From Strigops habroptila (taxonomy: Eukaryota > Chordata > Aves > Psittaciformes > Psittacidae), in NCBI RefSeq assembly GCF_004027225.2, contig NC_044302.2, forward strand, positions 42,282,510 through 42,346,509: 64,000 nt of DNA. The letters run 5' to 3'. Shown here one piece after another: positions 61,501 to 64,000 of the stretch (position 1 is the first letter of the stretch; each line of letters begins with the position of its first letter). The position numbers were made by a program, and so were the translations under genes. The notes beneath the pieces were generated by a model. The model was not told the origin of the DNA. It did no database searches and worked only from the letters and a program-made list of their open reading frames with translations.

Positions 61501-63333
61501 TGTGCATTTGGTGATTTGACTTGGGTAAGAAATTTAAAGTGTCATCTAAATGTATCGCATGTTCCTTTATATGGCTAATGGCCTAACAGGTTTTCTGCAC
61601 TTCTTTTCACAGAATATTCCCATACCAACTCTAAAAGCTTTCGCGGAAGCGCTGAAAAATAACACCTATGTGAAGAAGTTCAGTATAGTTGGGACACGGA
61701 GCAATGATCCTGTTGCTTTTGTAAGTACTGTTGGCTCATCGTCTTAAAGTTGTGACAGGAGCTGTTCCTGGGCAAGGTATTTTTGGAGTTACTAAGTGAC
61801 TGCTTTTGCACCTCACGTCATGTTTGGCATGTTCCGTGCCTCTGGTGTTTGGTGCTAGTGAAAGCCAGCGACAGACAGGACATTTGTGGAGATTTGGGAC
61901 AGACGTGTGGAGGTTTCAGGATGCAATCCTTTAATCCTGTGTGGTCTCATATTTGTCCTCAAGGATCTCCCGGAAGAGGAGCAGGAGACAAGAACTGACT
62001 TCCTAGCGGCACTTTGTAAAAGCAGTTTGTCTCGTATCCTACACCAGGGCCACCCCTCTGGTTTCTGTTGGTACAAAGCCGTACGCTGCTGTGTGCCCAC
62101 CATCCCTCCCGTCGCACATGTCTGCTCCAGCTCTTTCGTATATTCCTTTGTGCAGACCTGTGCAGAAGCAGGACTGCATCTCTTCTGTGTGGCCTGTGTG
62201 AGTGCTAAAGGGTCTTTCTGGCTGCTGCAAGGGGTCTGCAGCATCCACATGTCAGTAGGGATGCAGGGAGGTGTTCAGCATTCTGCCTGGCTCTCATGCT
62301 ACCTTCCAGGCTGCATCCTTGCACGCTCCTCCAGCACCACTGCAGCCAGTTTTTGGTCTTCTTTACCCAGGTCATTCTTGCCTACCTCCACGCACACATG
62401 TGCACACAAGTTGCCTGTTACGAAAAACCCTTCTTTTTGGAGAGCAAGTACAGCCCTCACAGTATTTCAGGCACTCTGTACTGGGAAAGGAGCCTGTTTA
62501 GGCAGCACTCATGCTGTTTGAGGGCCCATGGAACACCGTCCGGGAGCCAAGTGCTGTGTGAATGGGTGCGGGCTAGCCCAGCTACTTGGGCATCACTCAC
62601 TGCTCCTTCTGCTTCATGGCATAGATGGGTCCTCCCATGCAGCTTGTGAAATGAGATTGTCAGATCAGGACAGGAGTGTGCCAGCCCAGTTCTGGTCTTG
62701 CCTGCTGAGGGAAGCAGAAGAGATTAATATGGTTGTGATGCTACTTGGGAAGTTACCTTGGATGTGGAGAATCCCTTGTTCAACACAGATGCTCTTCTCT
62801 CTGCCTACTGTGATGGGAAGCATCTCAGCCCAACACAGAAGGAGCAGTGCAGAAAGGAAGCAGGGCTGAAGCTGGCCAGCATCCCTGCTATCACCATGCT
62901 AGCTTTAGAAGAGGGAGAGAAGCTATCACAAGGCATTCATAGGTGTGGACTGTCATCTTTTGGGATGGTCCTAAGGGTTTGTCCATATGAGGTTTCGCTG
63001 TGGCCTCCCACATGCTCATGTTCAGGAATCCCTTTCACCCTACAGAGCTCTCCCATCTGGTGGCAGTGAAACTGCTCAGCACACGGGGTCCTCCCAGTGC
63101 CCTCCAGAGGCAAGGGGAGCTGAACCCCTGCTTCTGAACCCATGAACTCTGCCTGACTACCAGCTCTTCCCGCCCCCCTCTGCCTGCAGGCACTGGCAGA
63201 AATGCTGAAGGTCAACAACACGCTGAAGAGCCTGAACGTGGAATCAAACTTCATTTCTGGGTCTGGGATCCTGGCTGTTGTCGAAGCGCTCCAGGGCAAC
63301 ACCTCGCTCGTAGAGCTGCGCATTGACAACCAG
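49518..63333 (+). CDS. TMOD1: Tropomodulin-1, 3'-truncated by the window edge
   Basis: TMOD1 caps the slow-growing (pointed) ends of actin filaments and binds tropomyosin. It sets filament length in the red-cell membrane skeleton, sarcomeres and lens fibre cells. Seven coding exons are present: 49562-49681, 51594-51750, 55062-55181, 59062-59151, 59483-59613, 61613-61720 and 63190-63333. They join in frame to residues 1-290 of about 359. The N-terminal half has the tropomyosin-binding helix (1-40), actin-binding segment 1 (about 50-100) and the second tropomyosin-binding region (about 110-145). The leucine-rich repeat domain starts near 165 and is incomplete. ATG is at 49562 with A at -3. The exon begins at 49518 with 44 nt of 5' UTR, so at least one upstream non-coding exon is expected. 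The remaining C-terminal exons lie past the window. Confidence 0.98.
49562..49681 (+). CDS. TMOD1: TMOD1 first coding exon, tropomyosin-binding helix
   Basis: The acceptor CTTTTCAG ends at 49517 and a 44-nt leader precedes ATG. It encodes [20 protein letters not shown] through [17 protein letters not shown], the N-terminal tropomyosin-binding helix. The donor is GAT|GTAAGT. Confidence 0.98.
49682..51593 (+). other. TMOD1 intron, nothing else seen
   Basis: A GT-AG intron (GTAAGT to CTGCCCAG). No repeat or RNA gene is recognised. Confidence 0.8.
51594..51750 (+). CDS. TMOD1: TMOD1 exon, actin-binding segment 1
   Basis: It encodes [20 protein letters not shown], then [20 protein letters not shown] and VPFTGEKRG. 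This is the amphipathic segment of the first actin-binding site. The acceptor is CTGCCCAG and the donor G|GTACGG. Confidence 0.98.
51751..55061 (+). other. TMOD1 intron
   Basis: A GT-AG intron (GTACGG to TTTATAG). It contains an A-rich stretch (52,728-52,765). Several open frames near 53,900-54,700 have no recognisable similarity and are treated as chance. Confidence 0.75.
55062..55181 (+). CDS. TMOD1: TMOD1 exon, second tropomyosin-binding region start
   Basis: It encodes [20 protein letters not shown], then [20 protein letters not shown]. The acceptor is TTTATAG and the donor G|GTAAAA. The sequence is conserved throughout tropomodulins. Confidence 0.97.
55414..55935 (-). mobile_element. 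CR1 with RT-core segment joined to the 3' end by internal deletion
   Basis: On the minus strand, 55935-55790 encodes part of the reverse-transcriptase domain ([20 protein letters not shown], then WVGNWLGG). This abuts the C-terminal and 3' UTR region ([40 protein letters not shown]) down to a decayed AGAATCATAGAAGC tip. The intervening part of the RT domain and ORF2 is absent. The element is non-functional. Confidence 0.9.
56636..56733 (-). mobile_element. ERVL-type LTR fragment
   Basis: On the minus strand it starts TTCTGCTTTCAGCTGGGACA, continues GAGTTAATTTTCTCTCTAGC and AGCTGGTACAGTGCTG, and ends GTTGAACCACGAC. This matches the beginning of a widespread avian ERVL-type LTR as recalled. 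No coding sequence is attached. Confidence 0.55.
59062..59151 (+). CDS. TMOD1: TMOD1 exon, second tropomyosin-binding region end
   Basis: It encodes [20 protein letters not shown], then [11 protein letters not shown]. The acceptor is TTCTGTAG and the donor A|GTAAGT. It exits after one base of a split Ser codon. Confidence 0.97.
59152..59482 (+). other. TMOD1 intron, nothing else seen
   Basis: A short GT-AG intron (GTAAGT to CTTGCAG). Confidence 0.85.
59483..59613 (+). CDS. TMOD1: TMOD1 exon, entry to the leucine-rich repeats
   Basis: It encodes [20 protein letters not shown], then [20 protein letters not shown] and NIM. The acceptor is CTTGCAG and the donor ATG|GTATTT. The first leucine-rich repeat begins here. 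Confidence 0.97.
59614..61612 (+). other. TMOD1 intron with CR1
   Basis: A GT-AG intron (GTATTT to TTCACAG) containing the CR1 at 60996-61428. Nothing else is recognised. Confidence 0.82.
60996..61428 (-). mobile_element. CR1 retrotransposon, 5'-truncated
   Basis: It begins ATCATAGAATAATAGAATGG at the 3' tip. On the minus strand it encodes the ORF2 C-terminus ([39 protein letters not shown]). It is well preserved and about 430 nt long. Confidence 0.95.
61613..61720 (+). CDS. TMOD1: TMOD1 exon, leucine-rich repeat
   Basis: The exon has 36 codons: [20 protein letters not shown], then [16 protein letters not shown]. The acceptor is TTTTCACAG and the donor TTT|GTAAGT. It is phase 0 at both ends. 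Confidence 0.97.
61721..63189 (+). other. TMOD1 intron, nothing else seen
   Basis: A GT-AG intron (GTAAGT to CCTGCAG). Open frames on both strands show no known similarity. Confidence 0.8.
63190..63333 (+). CDS. TMOD1: TMOD1 exon, leucine-rich repeat
   Basis: The exon has 48 codons: [20 protein letters not shown], then [20 protein letters not shown] and VELRIDNQ. The acceptor is CCTGCAG and the donor CAG|GTAAAG. The next exon was not found before the right edge. Confidence 0.97.
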
Positions 63334-64000
63334 GTAAAGCCTGCACCAGCGGGAGCCCTGAGCCAGTGAACGCGTCCTGGGTGCAGGAAACTGAGTGGCT
63401 GGTCAAGGTGGAGGGCAGCAGCCCGCCACCACTGCCAGGTTGCTTTGAAGAGGTTTCAGCCCCTTGCTCCTGCTCCAGTTCCTGAGCAGCATCTGCTACT
63501 ACACACAGTTATCAGTTTTCCATGGTGCTTGTGTTGCCCTGGAGAGCGGTGATGCAGCTGTCCGCACCTCTGCAATATCACCTTGCTCTGAGCTCTTGCA
63601 GAGACTTAAATAATAATGTCTATTTCTATTCTATAGAAACTGAAATGTACAATAGAAGAGAAAGAGATCTCCAGAGTATGTAGTGGAGCAGGCGCTGTGG
63701 CATGTTTAGGTCCCCCAGAAACCCACAGGGTGGTAGTAAAACAGCTGAGCTAATGGGAACTTAGGGGCAGGTAACTGGGAGTTCGAAATCATAGTTTCTC
63801 CAGACATCTGTGAGCTGCAGATCTGTCCAAGAAATAAAGTCTGTGGGCAAAAGAACTTGTGGGAATGTCTGCTGTGGCAGTTGGAGCCACTTGGTTGTAC
63901 CAGGAATAGGCCAGTGTTTCACCAGCTACAAGTCATGAATGCTAAATGGACCAACAGGTCCAAAGGCAGAGGGAAGGGGTGGAGATGGCAGATAAAAGTG
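63334..64000 (+). other. TMOD1 intron running off the window
   Basis: It starts GTAAAG. No later TMOD1 exon (SQPLGN-type start) was found before the edge. Confidence 0.8.

Overview
The window is vertebrate nuclear DNA and almost certainly avian. It holds two multi-exon, plus-strand protein-coding genes in tandem, TDRD7 followed by TMOD1. Both encode proteins that follow the vertebrate orthologues residue by residue across intact splice sites. The interspersed repeats are mostly CR1 retrotransposon 3' ends carrying the bird-typical TAGAATCA-type terminal repeat, plus short tips of an avian ERVL-type LTR. TDRD7-TMOD1 adjacency is conserved from human 9q22, which corresponds largely to the bird Z chromosome. 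Z-linkage here is therefore an inference and not something visible in the sequence.

Region 1 (1 to about 31,850) is TDRD7 without its first roughly 70 codons, which lie upstream. Fifteen coding exons give 1,026 residues and a TAA stop. They contain the tail of the first LOTUS (OST-HTH) domain, two complete LOTUS domains and three Tudor domains. Two consecutive introns (17,044-20,992 and 21,180-22,709) use GC donors, and a tandem CAGCAG acceptor precedes the exon at 25,864. The first 3.9 kb is GC-rich and the rest of the gene is AT-rich. The largest intron (6,485-16,462) carries an old CR1 on the minus strand that keeps parts of ORF1 esterase and ORF2 endonuclease but has lost its reverse transcriptase.

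Region 2 (about 31,850-37,050) is intergenic. It contains TDRD7 polyadenylation signals, a CR1 copy flanked by an 8-bp direct repeat, and a hairpin-forming ERVL LTR tip.

Region 3 (about 37,050-38,060) is a CpG island with a G-quadruplex motif, a (GGCTC)7 array, a GATA-type site, a TATA-like box and a graded tetranucleotide array. It is the best candidate for the TMOD1 promoter.

Region 4 (about 38,060-64,000) is TMOD1. The coding start is at 49,562, and seven coding exons in the window encode residues 1-290 of about 359. The last two or so exons lie beyond the right edge. The introns hold several CR1 copies.

TDRD7 is a scaffold of germline and lens RNA granules, and TMOD1 caps actin filament pointed ends in red cells, muscle and lens fibres. 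The two do not form a pathway, but both matter in the lens, which makes the shared neighbourhood worth noting. No CRISPR array, tRNA, rRNA or prokaryotic feature was seen, and no clearly new system was found. The most interesting signals are the paired GC-AG introns, the RT-deleted CR1 relics and the TMOD1 promoter island.
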